64,000 bases of DNA. Source: JAHDCJ01 sp039028895. GTDB taxonomy: Bacteria > Bacteroidota > Bacteroidia > Chitinophagales > Saprospiraceae. The stretch spans positions 1 to 64,000 of the forward strand of contig JBCCHF010000022.1 in NCBI GenBank assembly GCA_039028895.1, written 5' to 3'. A program made the position numbers and the translations under genes. This document shows positions 44,876-53,952 of the stretch, piece by piece; within the stretch, counting starts at the first letter, position 1; the number at the start of each line of letters is the position of its first letter. Under the pieces are notes generated by a model. The model did no database searches, was not told the DNA's origin, and was given only the letters and a program-made list of their open reading frames with translations.

Positions 44876-46303
44876 ATGAAAAAACAAATCCCAACACAAA
44901 TTCTCCAAACCATAACCCCACAACAGGCATGGCACTACAACATCTTGCCATATGAAACACGGGGTGACTATCTGTACTGCTTTACAGACGCAGAAAATAT
45001 ATCTGCTGACGTTGAGGAGGAATTGGAGATTGTTTTGGGCCACAAAATCAAACTCGAGGCAAAAGAAAAAGAGTGGTTGCGAAAAGCTTTGGCCAAACAT
45101 TATAGAAAAGGGAAAAATGGGACAACAATCACAGCCTTCAGACCCGACCAAAGCCATGAAGTTGATTTTGTTAACCAACTCATCTACAATGCAGGGAAGA
45201 TTGGCAGCAGTGATATCCATATTGAGCCTTACGAACAACGGAGCAGGATAAGATTCAGGATTGATGGAGTATTAGTCGAACGCTATTCGCTGGAAAAAAA
45301 GGATTATCCGGCAATCGTCAACAAAATAAAAGTAAAGGCCAATCTCGATATCGCAGAGAAAAGATTGCCCCAAGATGGAAGAATCTTCTTCAAAACGCAG
45401 ATGGGTAATCAGGTCGATATCAGGGTATCAGTTGTACCTACCTTACACGGTGAAAAGATCGTGATGAGGCTGCTCAATAACAATGCAACTGACATTGATC
45501 TTGAAAATTTAGGCTTTTCAATAAAAGACAAAAACCGATACCTGGAAGGCGTAAGGAAAACTCATGGTATGGTGCTCATCAGCGGCCCAACAGGCTCCGG
45601 CAAAACCACAACACTTTATGCCACACTTAAAATTCTTAATACCCCAAATCGCAATATCCAGACCATCGAAGACCCCGTCGAATATACCCTCGAAGGCATC
45701 AACCAATCAGCTCTGCGTGAAAATATCGGCTATGGTTTCGCTTCCGCAATGCGCACCTTTCTCAGACAAGACCCCGACGTCATTATGGTAGGTGAGATAA
45801 GAGACAAAGACACCGCAGAAATGGCCATCAGGGCTTCCCTCACCGGCCATCTGGTCTTATCAACCATACACACCAATTCAGCCTGGGGCATTGTGCCAAG
45901 ACTGGTAGACATGGGCATCCCCGCATACTTACTAGCCGACACGCTCAACGCAGCTGTAGCCCAACGCCTGGTAAGACGCCTCTGCCCCTCATGCAAGCAA
46001 TCAGAAAGGTTCGACCCCACTCAATTGCCAACAGGTTTTAAGCCAATTCAGCTACCCAATTCCCAAATGACACCAACCGGTTGCGATCAATGCCATTACA
46101 CAGGCTACTCCGGAAGGAAAGCCATCTACGAAGTCATCCCAATCGACAATCAGCTTAAAGAAATGATAAAAAACCTGGACTTTAACGTCAGAGAAATATT
46201 AAAAGAAAAACAAATAAAGACACTCAAAGAAAATGCATTCAAATTATTCAAAAACGGAGAAACATCAATAGAAGAAATCTACCCAATCCTCTCCTCTACT
46301 TAA
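44876..46303 (+). CDS. gspE: Type II secretion/pilus assembly ATPase (GspE/PilB family)
   Basis: About 475 residues from the ATG at 44876; upstream in-frame codons belong to the repeat array. An N-terminal GspE-type domain (residues 1-90) is followed by the SSDIHIEP motif, Walker A SGPTGSGKTTT, the Asp box TIEDPVEY, Walker B DPDVIMVGEIRD and the His box GHLVLSTIHTN. The C-terminal tetracysteine zinc site (CPSC, CDQC) is also present. It drives pseudopilus assembly from the cytoplasm. No PilT-like retraction ATPase is in the window, which favours T2SS over retractile pili. Confidence 0.93.
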   Translation: MKKQIPTQILQTITPQQAWHYNILPYETRGDYLYCFTDAENISADVEEELEIVLGHKIKLEAKEKEWLRKALAKHYRKGKNGTTITAFRPDQSHEVDFVNQLIYNAGKIGSSDIHIEPYEQRSRIRFRIDGVLVERYSLEKKDYPAIVNKIKVKANLDIAEKRLPQDGRIFFKTQMGNQVDIRVSVVPTLHGEKIVMRLLNNNATDIDLENLGFSIKDKNRYLEGVRKTHGMVLISGPTGSGKTTTLYATLKILNTPNRNIQTIEDPVEYTLEGINQSALRENIGYGFASAMRTFLRQDPDVIMVGEIRDKDTAEMAIRASLTGHLVLSTIHTNSAWGIVPRLVDMGIPAYLLADTLNAAVAQRLVRRLCPSCKQSERFDPTQLPTGFKPIQLPNSQMTPTGCDQCHYTGYSGRKAIYEVIPIDNQLKEMIKNLDFNVREILKEKQIKTLKENAFKLFKNGETSIEEIYPILSST

Positions 46304-46320
46304 GTCTTTAGACTAAAGGC

Positions 46321-46485
46321 GTCCCTCTCCTTCAGTAGAGGTTAAGTGAGGTAAGACATCCCTCTCCCACAGGAGAATCCAATGTCGTCCCTCTCCTTTA
46401 GTAGAGGTTAAGTGAGGTAAGACATCCCTCTCCCACAGGAGAATCCAATGTCGTCCCTCTCCTAGAGGAGAGGTTAGGTGAGGTG
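46321..46485. repeat. 66-bp direct repeats (two full, one partial)
   Basis: Units lie at 46321-46386, 46387-46452 and about 46453-46485. They differ by one base between the full copies and contain CCCTCTCC and AGAGGTTAAGTGAGGT pieces similar to the palindromic repeats near aroA. They sit between gspE and the secretin gene. Confidence 0.9.
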
Positions 46486-46498
46486 CAAAACAATAACA

Positions 46499-48499
46499 AT
46501 GAAAATAATCTGGGTCACAACATATCGCGAATTAGCTGTCCTCTTGGCTTTCCTTTGCTGTTTCACGCTGGCATCAGCTCAAGACAACAATCGAATAGCT
46601 GGATTAGAAACACAATTGGAAGCCTTTTCTAAAAAATCCCGCGGATTGAATGATCGCGTCGATATTTCCATTACCAGTTCCCTGAAAGAAGTGGTCACTG
46701 CCCTGGCAGATGAAACAAGACTAAACGTCACACTCGACCATGATCTGGACATGGAGATTGCAGCCAGTTTGCCTAACGCCAGAGTAAAAGACATTCTGTT
46801 ACATCTATGTGATGCCTATCAACTTGACCTGAAGTTTACGGGAGAGATCATTCGGGTAACCAAATTTGAAGAAGAAAAAGAAGAAACTGTATACGAGATT
46901 AATGCCGACTATAATCCTTTCAACGGGTTTTTGACCATATCCTTAAAAAATGATACTCTAAAAAACGTCCTTGAAAAGATCGTCCAGCTAACCGATGAGA
47001 ACGTAATTGCAGAAAAGGAAATCAGTCAAACCCTTGTATCAGGATACTACCAACGCGTAACTCTTGAGAACGCACTAGAACTGATGACCAAATCCAATAA
47101 TCTGGTTTACACCAAAACGGATCAGGACTATTACCTGATTAGTAAGGCTAAAGCAAAAGAAGAGTTGGCTGAAATCGAGGAAAGCAATACCAGTGCAAGA
47201 ACAACACGCAAAAAATCCAAAAACCCCAATTTGAATATTGAAATAGAAACGGATTCCATTGGACAGATTTATCTCGATGTTGATGCTTATGGTGTTCCAG
47301 TAGCCGACATTATTGAGGAAGCGTCCGATTTAGCCGGATTTGACTATTTTATTTTCGAACAGGCGGCAAGAGAAGGAGTAAATGTTAGTACTCAGAGCCA
47401 ATCCAATCGCAATAATCGTAGCAATCGCGGGCAAGCAGCAGCGGAAGGCATTAGCCTAAAACTGACGGGGGTAACCTACGAAGAATTGTTGGACTTTCTC
47501 ATGAGACAAACCAACAGCACCTTCCAGGTTGAAAATGGCGTGTACCTGATCGGTGATCGCTCCGAAGAATCATTAAGAGCATCAAAGGTGGTCCAGATCC
47601 AGCATCGACCAGTCAATGATATCCTTGAAGCCATTCCGGAAGAGATTCAGGAAAATGTCGAAATAACTGAGTTGCCGCAACTAAACTCAGTTATGCTGAG
47701 CGGTTCTTACCCTAATATTTTGGAAATTGAGGAAGTTCTGGAAAACCTTGATCGCCCAGTTCCTAATGTCAATATCGAGCTGATCATTATGGAGGTTACC
47801 CGAAAGCGTAATACTGAAACCGGAATAAATGCAGGGATTGGCCAACCGCCTAGGGGAAGCTCTCAATCCGTATTCCCAACCTTCGATTATAATTTCAATG
47901 CAGGCCAGGTCAATTCATTTCTCGATTGGTTGGGAAATAATGGCATTGTAAATATAGGACCTGTGCCAGTGGATTTTTATTTGCAATTGAAAGCAGCAGA
48001 AGATGTGGGTTGGGGCAAGGTGCATTCCAAGCCACAATTGTCAACACTAAATGCCCAGGAGGCTACCTTTAGCATTGGGGAAACCCAATATTACGTTAAC
48101 GAACAATCGATTGTAACACCTGGCATAACACCAGTCGTACAGGAAACAAGGAAGTTTGAAAAATTGGATGCAGACTTTTCAATTACTGTTACACCAGTTA
48201 TTTCGGGTGATGAAAACGTGACTTTGGATATCATAGTCAATCAGTCTGACTTCATTCCTGCAGGAGGGGAAGGCCTGCCTCCTGGTTCAGCAACCAGGGA
48301 GTTTGAATCCAAGATAAGGGTCAAAAATCAAGAGATGATCGTCCTCGGCGGATTGGAACGCAAACTTAAGGAAGAAACCGGACGAGGGGTACCGGGTTTG
48401 AGCAGAATTCCTGTTTTGAAATGGTTTTTCAGTAGCAAAACCAAAAAGAAAGAAAAAAGCGAGCTGCTCATTTTTGTAAAACCGACTATTTCATACTAG
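46499..48499 (+). CDS. gspD: Secretin (GspD/PilQ family) outer membrane channel
   Basis: About 666 residues from the ATG at 46499; a GTG at 46478 lies in repeat DNA. The signal peptide ends TLASAQ. An STN-like N-domain (KEVVTALADETRLNV to FTGEIIRVTKF) and further N-domains (to about residue 430) precede the secretin core. That core has VHSKPQLSTLNAQEATFSIG and the diagnostic ending GLERKLKEETGRGVPGLSRI then PVLKWFFSSK. It should form the outer membrane exit pore. No dedicated pilotin gene is recognisable. Confidence 0.9.
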   Translation: MKIIWVTTYRELAVLLAFLCCFTLASAQDNNRIAGLETQLEAFSKKSRGLNDRVDISITSSLKEVVTALADETRLNVTLDHDLDMEIAASLPNARVKDILLHLCDAYQLDLKFTGEIIRVTKFEEEKEETVYEINADYNPFNGFLTISLKNDTLKNVLEKIVQLTDENVIAEKEISQTLVSGYYQRVTLENALELMTKSNNLVYTKTDQDYYLISKAKAKEELAEIEESNTSARTTRKKSKNPNLNIEIETDSIGQIYLDVDAYGVPVADIIEEASDLAGFDYFIFEQAAREGVNVSTQSQSNRNNRSNRGQAAAEGISLKLTGVTYEELLDFLMRQTNSTFQVENGVYLIGDRSEESLRASKVVQIQHRPVNDILEAIPEEIQENVEITELPQLNSVMLSGSYPNILEIEEVLENLDRPVPNVNIELIIMEVTRKRNTETGINAGIGQPPRGSSQSVFPTFDYNFNAGQVNSFLDWLGNNGIVNIGPVPVDFYLQLKAAEDVGWGKVHSKPQLSTLNAQEATFSIGETQYYVNEQSIVTPGITPVVQETRKFEKLDADFSITVTPVISGDENVTLDIIVNQSDFIPAGGEGLPPGSATREFESKIRVKNQEMIVLGGLERKLKEETGRGVPGLSRIPVLKWFFSSKTKKKEKSELLIFVKPTISY

Positions 48500-48520
48500 C
48501 CTGTGGATATTATTGAATAT

Positions 48521-49603
48521 ATGGCCAAAACATTGATCAAGCCGAAACAAACGGCCGGATTGAGTATAACAAGAAGTGCAGATGGAATCTCATTTAATGT
48601 TGTAGTTCTGAACAAGAGGAAGGATTCAGTTTCCATAACATTGAAAGCTTCCGGTAATAGTCTGGAAAGCTTGTCTGAGCAACTAAACCCTGATATCCCT
48701 GTGTTTTTGTCCATTAAAGGGAAAGGGATTCTTCAAAAAAAGCTTGAAGTTGACGGTCTTGATAAAAGCACAGCTTTCAAAAATGCTTTTCCAAACAGTA
48801 AGCCGGAAGACTTTCTGATTACCAAAAGTCAGGGGCCAGGAAGTGAAACATTGTCTATCATCCGCAAGAAGGAGATGGTGACTTTCCTGGAACGGCTTAA
48901 TACACTTGGCATTAATGTTCTTTCAACTAACATTGATAAACAACATGATATAGAAGATTGGTCCTTTCTCGAACAAGAACAACTGGAAGAATCGTTGAAA
49001 TTACCGCTAGCCCTTGCATTGGAAGGTCTGCATTTTTCGGTTGGAACAGAAGCAGAATCGGACATTGATGCTAAACGTATCCAGGCTTTTTTCTACAAAA
49101 AATTGTTCTCTAATTTAAGTGTGATTTTGCTGGCGGCATGTTTTGGTCTCTTGTTGATCAATGGGTTGTTATTCACCCATTTTCATAGTTTGAATCAGAC
49201 AGTAGCATTGGAGAAATCCAGCCTGGATCAAAAAACGAAACTGCTTCAGGCATTGAAGGTAAAAACCCAATTGATCACGGATAATCGATTGAATAGAAAA
49301 TCTCGAACCTCATTCTATGCCGATAGAATAGCACTTGATCTTCCCCAGAATATCAGTTTTACCAAAGTCATCCTTTTTCCCGAAAAACAGGATAATAAAA
49401 AAACGCCAGACCAAATACCGGTTTTTTCAAGGGAAACTATAAAGATTATTGGGATGTGTAATGGTTGTTTAGACGTACAGCAATGGCGGAAAACCTTGAA
49501 TAATCAGACTTGGGTAGTTGACATTCAGATAGTCAATTGTGGTTTGGATGAACAAGGCAATGGGAGATTTGAGTTAGACATTATCACAAAACCTGATTTC
49601 TGA
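48521..49603 (+). CDS. GspL-like/PilM-PilN-like assembly platform protein
   Basis: About 360 residues; a GTG at 48503 is an alternative start. The cytoplasmic N-terminal part (about 190 residues) has a degenerate PilM/GspL-like fold. One membrane helix follows (NLSVILLAACFGLLLINGLL), then a coiled-coil stretch and a periplasmic PilN-like domain (LDLPQNISFTKVILFPEK; ETIKIIGMCNGCLDVQQW). This domain order is that of GspL, which links GspE to the inner membrane platform. Its stop overlaps the next start (ATGC). The call rests on topology and position. Confidence 0.65.
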   Translation: MAKTLIKPKQTAGLSITRSADGISFNVVVLNKRKDSVSITLKASGNSLESLSEQLNPDIPVFLSIKGKGILQKKLEVDGLDKSTAFKNAFPNSKPEDFLITKSQGPGSETLSIIRKKEMVTFLERLNTLGINVLSTNIDKQHDIEDWSFLEQEQLEESLKLPLALALEGLHFSVGTEAESDIDAKRIQAFFYKKLFSNLSVILLAACFGLLLINGLLFTHFHSLNQTVALEKSSLDQKTKLLQALKVKTQLITDNRLNRKSRTSFYADRIALDLPQNISFTKVILFPEKQDNKKTPDQIPVFSRETIKIIGMCNGCLDVQQWRKTLNNQTWVVDIQIVNCGLDEQGNGRFELDIITKPDF

Positions 49604-50835
49604 TGCTTCCTGCGAAAGCCTTGTTTTATGCATTACTGGTGTTGTTGCTGACCTCAATTCTTAGTGGCAGCTTGATCATGATGGCCCAAATCAACAGATT
49701 GCAGTTCAGCCAATTCCAAACCAGGGAAACTTTGATTCGAAATGCTAATTCAGGGATTAACTTACTTAGGGCATCTGGTGAAACTTTACTTAATCCGAAG
49801 CACATTGACTTATATGGAAATGGCAATGATTCAGTAGTACTCGAGACCACCAATTGGGGAGTATTTAAAGTGGGGCGATCCACTGCTTTTTCTAACCGGG
49901 GCAATCAGCAAAGGGTACATACGAAAATCTGCCTTTTTGGTCATCGTCTCGAAGGAATCCAGCGATCAGCCCTCTATCTTACCGACAGAAACAAACCGTT
50001 AACGATTTGCGGAAATGCCAGAATAAAAGGCACTGCTTTCCTTCCGGAAGCGGGCATTAAACGCGGGTTTATCGAAGGTCAGCCTTATACTGGAGAACAG
50101 ATGATATTTGGCGCTCAAAAACAATCTGAAAAGCAGATAATTGGGTTGGGAAAGGCAATGGAAAAGATACTGATAACCAACATTGACCTGGAAAAATTAC
50201 CTTTTAGTATGTTGGGAGATTCTACTCATATTCCATTTACCGAAAAGGGTATTCAAATCCATGACCAGATCATTACAATTCAAAACCAGATCCTGAAGGG
50301 AAAGGTAAAATTGTCAGCCACCGAATCTGTTATCATTGCAAAAGAAGCAACTATTGAACATGTAATTATTGAAGCCCCGAACATTATTATCGAAAGCGGT
50401 TTTCAAGGCACTTTACAAGCCATAGCTTCTGAATCTTTAACGGTGGAACCAAATGTGATATTAAATTATCCCAGTGCTCTGTTGTTATTACCAGGGAGCG
50501 AGAATGAACGTTTTGTCAGCATCGATCGAAACGCGCAGATATCGGGTGTTATTATAGTGTTCTCTGATCCTTTGACTAGTAACCCTGCGCACTTTAAACT
50601 TGAAGAGACCGGGCATATTATCGGTCAGGTGGTCATAGCGGGAGTAGCAGAAATCAGAGGCGCTATAACCGGTCACCTGAGCTGCAATGCGCTTTTTTTG
50701 AAAACAGAAGCTTCGATTTATGATAATCATCTTCTGGATGCAGAATTAAGCTATAACGAACTGCCAGACGTTTTTGCAGGTACGACCTTATTTGATTCCA
50801 ACGCGCCTAAAAGCATCATCAAATGGCTGGACTGA
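49603..50835 (+). CDS. Membrane-anchored beta-solenoid-like protein of the secretion cluster
   Basis: 410 residues. An N-terminal hydrophobic segment (ALFYALLVLLLTSILSGSLIMM) resembles the uncleaved or pilin-like anchor of GspK/PilX-type proteins but lacks a Glu+5 prepilin site. The rest has polymer-forming or bactofilin-like turns (ICGNARIKGTAFLPEAG; SATESVIIAKEATIEHVIIE; AEIRGAITGHLSCNALF), suggesting a beta-solenoid. It overlaps the following pseudopilin gene by 13 bases. I know no characterised secretion component with this layout; a tip or substrate-binding role is possible. Confidence 0.6.
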   Translation: MLPAKALFYALLVLLLTSILSGSLIMMAQINRLQFSQFQTRETLIRNANSGINLLRASGETLLNPKHIDLYGNGNDSVVLETTNWGVFKVGRSTAFSNRGNQQRVHTKICLFGHRLEGIQRSALYLTDRNKPLTICGNARIKGTAFLPEAGIKRGFIEGQPYTGEQMIFGAQKQSEKQIIGLGKAMEKILITNIDLEKLPFSMLGDSTHIPFTEKGIQIHDQIITIQNQILKGKVKLSATESVIIAKEATIEHVIIEAPNIIIESGFQGTLQAIASESLTVEPNVILNYPSALLLLPGSENERFVSIDRNAQISGVIIVFSDPLTSNPAHFKLEETGHIIGQVVIAGVAEIRGAITGHLSCNALFLKTEASIYDNHLLDAELSYNELPDVFAGTTLFDSNAPKSIIKWLD

Positions 50836-51164
50836 AAGCGTTCTCTTTGATAGAATCTATGGTTGCAATGGTCATATTATCGATTGCCTTTAGTGGCGGG
50901 ACGATGATCTATCTCAGTGTTTTAAAGTCTCAAAACATTGGGGAAAGAGTAAATGCTATCAGGTTAATCTCAGAAATTGAAGCGGAGACTTTATCTACAC
51001 AAGCTTATTTTGATAAAGCATGGGAAATGGAAAATATGCATCTGAAAAGAAGCGTAAAACAAACGAGAACAAATCCCAATCTCCTTCACTTAAGTATTGA
51101 AGCTGCAGACCATAACGGAACAAAGCTCATACAAATCGACAATTTCATAATCGTGGAAAGATGA
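50823..51164 (+). CDS. Minor pseudopilin (GspI-like)
   Basis: 113 residues with a type III prepilin signal, LKAFSLIESMVAMVILSIAF, Glu+5 present and Ala at -1. It is short for the family. The remainder is an alpha-beta domain. Its start is nested in the previous gene and its stop overlaps the next gene by four bases, so the three are co-translated. Minor pseudopilins form the pseudopilus tip. Confidence 0.75.
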   Translation: MAGLKAFSLIESMVAMVILSIAFSGGTMIYLSVLKSQNIGERVNAIRLISEIEAETLSTQAYFDKAWEMENMHLKRSVKQTRTNPNLLHLSIEAADHNGTKLIQIDNFIIVER

Positions 51165-51652
51165 AACAGAATTTAAAGGCATTCACCCTATTGGAGTTGA
51201 TTACAGCCATGAGTGTTTCCGGTATACTCTGTATTGTGGCATTGACAATATTTAATGTAATAACAAGCCAAATTGATGCCTACACAGAGCATGCCAATGT
51301 TACCCTTGAATTTCATAATCTTTGCTCATTAATAGCACTGGATATTGATCAAAGTAAAAACATCTCTGCCGATGGACAAACGTTGAATCTTTTAAAGGGG
51401 CAACGAAGAGTGACCTATTTGTTTCAGAACAACAGGATATCCAGAAGCATTTTTTCAGAAGATTTGGTTAGGACTGACGAATTCAATTTTCCATCCCGTC
51501 GACTACAAGGTAATACCAATTACATGAGCTCGGGAAAAAGCAGACAGTCCCTTTCTATTGAGATTCAATTCCAAAACCGATGGCGAAAACTGGCTTTTGC
51601 CAAACCTCTTGATGTTGCCTCCCAATTAAATAATAGTGTTTATGGCTATTGA
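51161..51652 (+). CDS. Minor pseudopilin (GspJ-like)
   Basis: 163 residues with a prepilin signal, LKAFTLLELITAMSVSGILC, Glu+5 and again Ala at -1. The soluble domain has the beta-rich layout of GspJ (LCSLIALDIDQSKNISAD; SIEIQFQNRWRKLAFA). Its end overlaps the gspF start region by about 11 bases. Probably part of a tip complex with the preceding minor pseudopilin. Confidence 0.75.
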   Translation: MKQNLKAFTLLELITAMSVSGILCIVALTIFNVITSQIDAYTEHANVTLEFHNLCSLIALDIDQSKNISADGQTLNLLKGQRRVTYLFQNNRISRSIFSEDLVRTDEFNFPSRRLQGNTNYMSSGKSRQSLSIEIQFQNRWRKLAFAKPLDVASQLNNSVYGY

Positions 51653-52796
51653 TCTTAAAGCATACCAGAAAGTAAAAAATCCGGCTTCAGCAACCAAGAA
51701 GCCGATGGCACAAAAAGAGGCTTCATCATGGTTGCAAAAGGAAATTCCATTGCCTGGAGGAGGATTTAATCTAAAAATGAAAGCTGCCTTTTACAAAGAA
51801 TTAGGTGTACTTCTAGGTGCCGGACTTGATCTACAACAAGCCTTGTCTTTGATTAGTACAACACGAAAATCAAAATTGGAGCGATCGGTCATTAAGCAAT
51901 TACATGAGGATCTTGTTGAAGGTCATTCTTTTTCAGAATCGCTGGAACGTCAAAAGTATTTTTCAACCTTTGAGATACACAGCGTTCGCATTGGAGAAGA
52001 AACCGGAAAATTGATCATGGTCCTTGATGAAATCACCGGATTTTTCAATGAATCCCTCCTTTACAGACGGCAATTAACTTCGGCATTGGCTTATCCGGTT
52101 TTTGTAAGTCTTTTTGCTGTACTTGTGGTTATTTTTTTATTAAGTTTTTTGGTGCCCTTATTTAGCGGTATTTATGATCGGTTTGATGGCGAATTACCGG
52201 GCATTACCATTTGGATAATCAGTTGTTCTGACTGGATGAAGGCCAATTTGATTTGGGTAATTATTTCCACAGTTATTATGTTCGTTTTGGGATTCGTGAA
52301 TCGATCCAAGCCGTGGTTCAGGAAATGGTCTGCTATTGCCATATTAAGCCTGCCATTATTTGGGCCCATCATCAAGAAAGTATTTCTGGCAAGATTTTGC
52401 CGTTCGATAAGTTTGTTATTGGGTTCAAATGTGCCATTGCTGAATTCCCTTGGTTTGGTCAGGAAAATGATCTCATTTTACCCGTTGGAAGAAATTCTGG
52501 CAACTGCTCATTCGAAGATTTATGAAGGCTGGGATTTGCATAGCACTTTTTCTGAGTTCAGATTTTTTCCTAAATCGATGTTAGCTTTGATTAAGGTAGG
52601 GGAGGAGTCGTCAGCTTTGGATAGCATGTTTGGTCAGTTAGCGGAACAATTCAGTAGTGAAGTTGAACAGAAAACCAAAACTATCGGTAGTTTGCTGGAA
52701 CCAGTCTTGATTGTCTTTTTAGGCGTGTTTATTTCTATTGTCCTAATTGCCATGTATATGCCGTTGTTCCAGTTAGGTAGCGGATTCGGTATGTAA
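51642..52796 (+). CDS. gspF: Inner membrane platform protein (GspF/PilC family)
   Basis: 384 residues from the ATG at 51642. Two homologous GspF halves are visible. The first has FYKELGVLLGAGLDLQQALS then FEIHSVRIGEETGKL and a membrane pair near residues 150-215. The second has FCRSISLLLGSNVPLLNSLG then MLALIKVGEESSALDSMF and a final membrane helix. It forms the platform that GspE acts on. It is the last plus-strand gene of the cluster; the next genes converge on it. Confidence 0.9.
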   Translation: MAIDLKAYQKVKNPASATKKPMAQKEASSWLQKEIPLPGGGFNLKMKAAFYKELGVLLGAGLDLQQALSLISTTRKSKLERSVIKQLHEDLVEGHSFSESLERQKYFSTFEIHSVRIGEETGKLIMVLDEITGFFNESLLYRRQLTSALAYPVFVSLFAVLVVIFLLSFLVPLFSGIYDRFDGELPGITIWIISCSDWMKANLIWVIISTVIMFVLGFVNRSKPWFRKWSAIAILSLPLFGPIIKKVFLARFCRSISLLLGSNVPLLNSLGLVRKMISFYPLEEILATAHSKIYEGWDLHSTFSEFRFFPKSMLALIKVGEESSALDSMFGQLAEQFSSEVEQKTKTIGSLLEPVLIVFLGVFISIVLIAMYMPLFQLGSGFGM

Positions 52797-52818
52797 AACC
52801 CAGATCGAATTAATCATT

Positions 52819-53307
52819 TTATCGATTTCTGAAAATGGTTTTGGGGGTTCCATTCCAGCTAATCAGAGCAGAATCTCTGGTTATAGTTAACAGTTTAATA
52901 CCTTCCAGGATTTCGCCTTTGTCGAGCTGTAAATATTTACCATCTACGCTAATTAGTCCTGCCTGCTTTCCGGTGCGATGGTTTTTAATCATGCCTTTAA
53001 AAGCAAAATTGGGAACCTTTACAGAAGGAGCCTTTTTCGGAATGGTCCTTTTTACTGGCTTGTGTTTGCCAATGGGTTTTTGGACTTTAGAAGAATTTTT
53101 TTTGGTGGTAAGCCTGAACGGATCATCATAGTTGAGGAAAAGTGTAAAGGAATCTTGTTCTGTTATTGAAGTTACAGGTATATCATTTTGAGCAATAACG
53201 CTGTATTGATCATCATTTTTTAGAGCTGCAAATACTTTTTGGCCAATGATCCCCCAGATCACGATTAATGCTAATCCAAGTATGTATTGGGTGGTTTTAG
53301 CTTTCAT
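52819..53307 (-). CDS. PilP/GspC-like periplasmic protein
   Basis: 162 residues: an N-terminal membrane helix (YILGLALIVIWGIIGQKVFAAL), a basic-Pro linker (KPIGKHKPVKRTIPKKAP) and a small C-terminal beta domain (FAFKGMIKNHRTGKQAGLIS then LDKGEILEGIKLLTITRD). That is the layout of PilP or the homology region of GspC, which contacts the secretin. It overlaps the upstream PilO-like gene by 11 bases. It is on the opposite strand to the main cluster but almost certainly part of it. Confidence 0.7.
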   Translation of the reverse strand: MKAKTTQYILGLALIVIWGIIGQKVFAALKNDDQYSVIAQNDIPVTSITEQDSFTLFLNYDDPFRLTTKKNSSKVQKPIGKHKPVKRTIPKKAPSVKVPNFAFKGMIKNHRTGKQAGLISVDGKYLQLDKGEILEGIKLLTITRDSALISWNGTPKTIFRNR

Positions 53308-53833
53308 CGGATTTTAGCACATTTTTGAGGGTGATGATGCCAGACAAATAAGACTTTTTTGTTTGTCGATTTTCCTTAGTTTGTATCTTAAGGGAAACCA
53401 CATCACCAAGATCATGAACTTGTTCGAGATCATATACCATTTGTACTATGGCTTGATATGAACCAACAACTTCAAAAGCATTGATTTCAAAAGTAAATCC
53501 TTGTTGTTGCCAAATGCCTGGCTTGGGATAGGCTTTGATCATTAACCCATATTGCTGAGCTGCATATGTCAAAGATTCTAGCAGAACATCCTGATTAAAA
53601 GGAATAGATTGATTATCAGAAGCCGATAAAATAGCCTGCATTTTTTGGATATCTGCATCCATATTTCCGGCCTGATCTATTGCTCTGGTTACTTTGTGAT
53701 ATTCATTAAACACCCGAAATGTAGGTTGAATAGCAGAAAAGAAAATCATCAAACAAAACAAAAAAGAACCTATCAGCAAATATTTGTTTTTCTGCTTGAA
53801 AGTAAGGTCTTGGAAAAAGGCATTCAAAGGCAT
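53297..53833 (-). CDS. PilO/GspM-like inner membrane protein
   Basis: About 178 residues from the ATG at 53833 (a TTG at 53848 is also in frame). A cytoplasmic start, one membrane helix (YLLIGSFLFCLMIFFSAI), a coiled-coil segment (residues about 45-75) and a ferredoxin-like domain follow (YAAQQYGLMIKAYPKPGIW; FEVVGSYQAIVQMVYDLEQV), the PilO plan. It is expected to pair with the GspL/PilN-like protein and to be co-translated with the PilP-like gene downstream. Confidence 0.75.
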   Translation of the reverse strand: MPLNAFFQDLTFKQKNKYLLIGSFLFCLMIFFSAIQPTFRVFNEYHKVTRAIDQAGNMDADIQKMQAILSASDNQSIPFNQDVLLESLTYAAQQYGLMIKAYPKPGIWQQQGFTFEINAFEVVGSYQAIVQMVYDLEQVHDLGDVVSLKIQTKENRQTKKSYLSGIITLKNVLKSDES

Positions 53834-53952
53834 CAGCTTAAAAATCAACTAAAAATCAGTTCGATAAAAGATGATCATATTTTTAGAAAAATGGTATCCC
53901 AATATTTAGGGATTTTAGGTTGTTAAACTGGCTGAGAACCAATTAGCCTATA

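Noticed and set aside
44580..45238. Minus-strand frames rich in Phe, Leu and Cys opposite the repeat cluster and gspE
   Set aside because: They are translations of the repeat array and the antisense of gspE; no family pattern.
46321..46485. 66-bp repeats as a CRISPR array
   Set aside because: Direct repeats without unique spacers.
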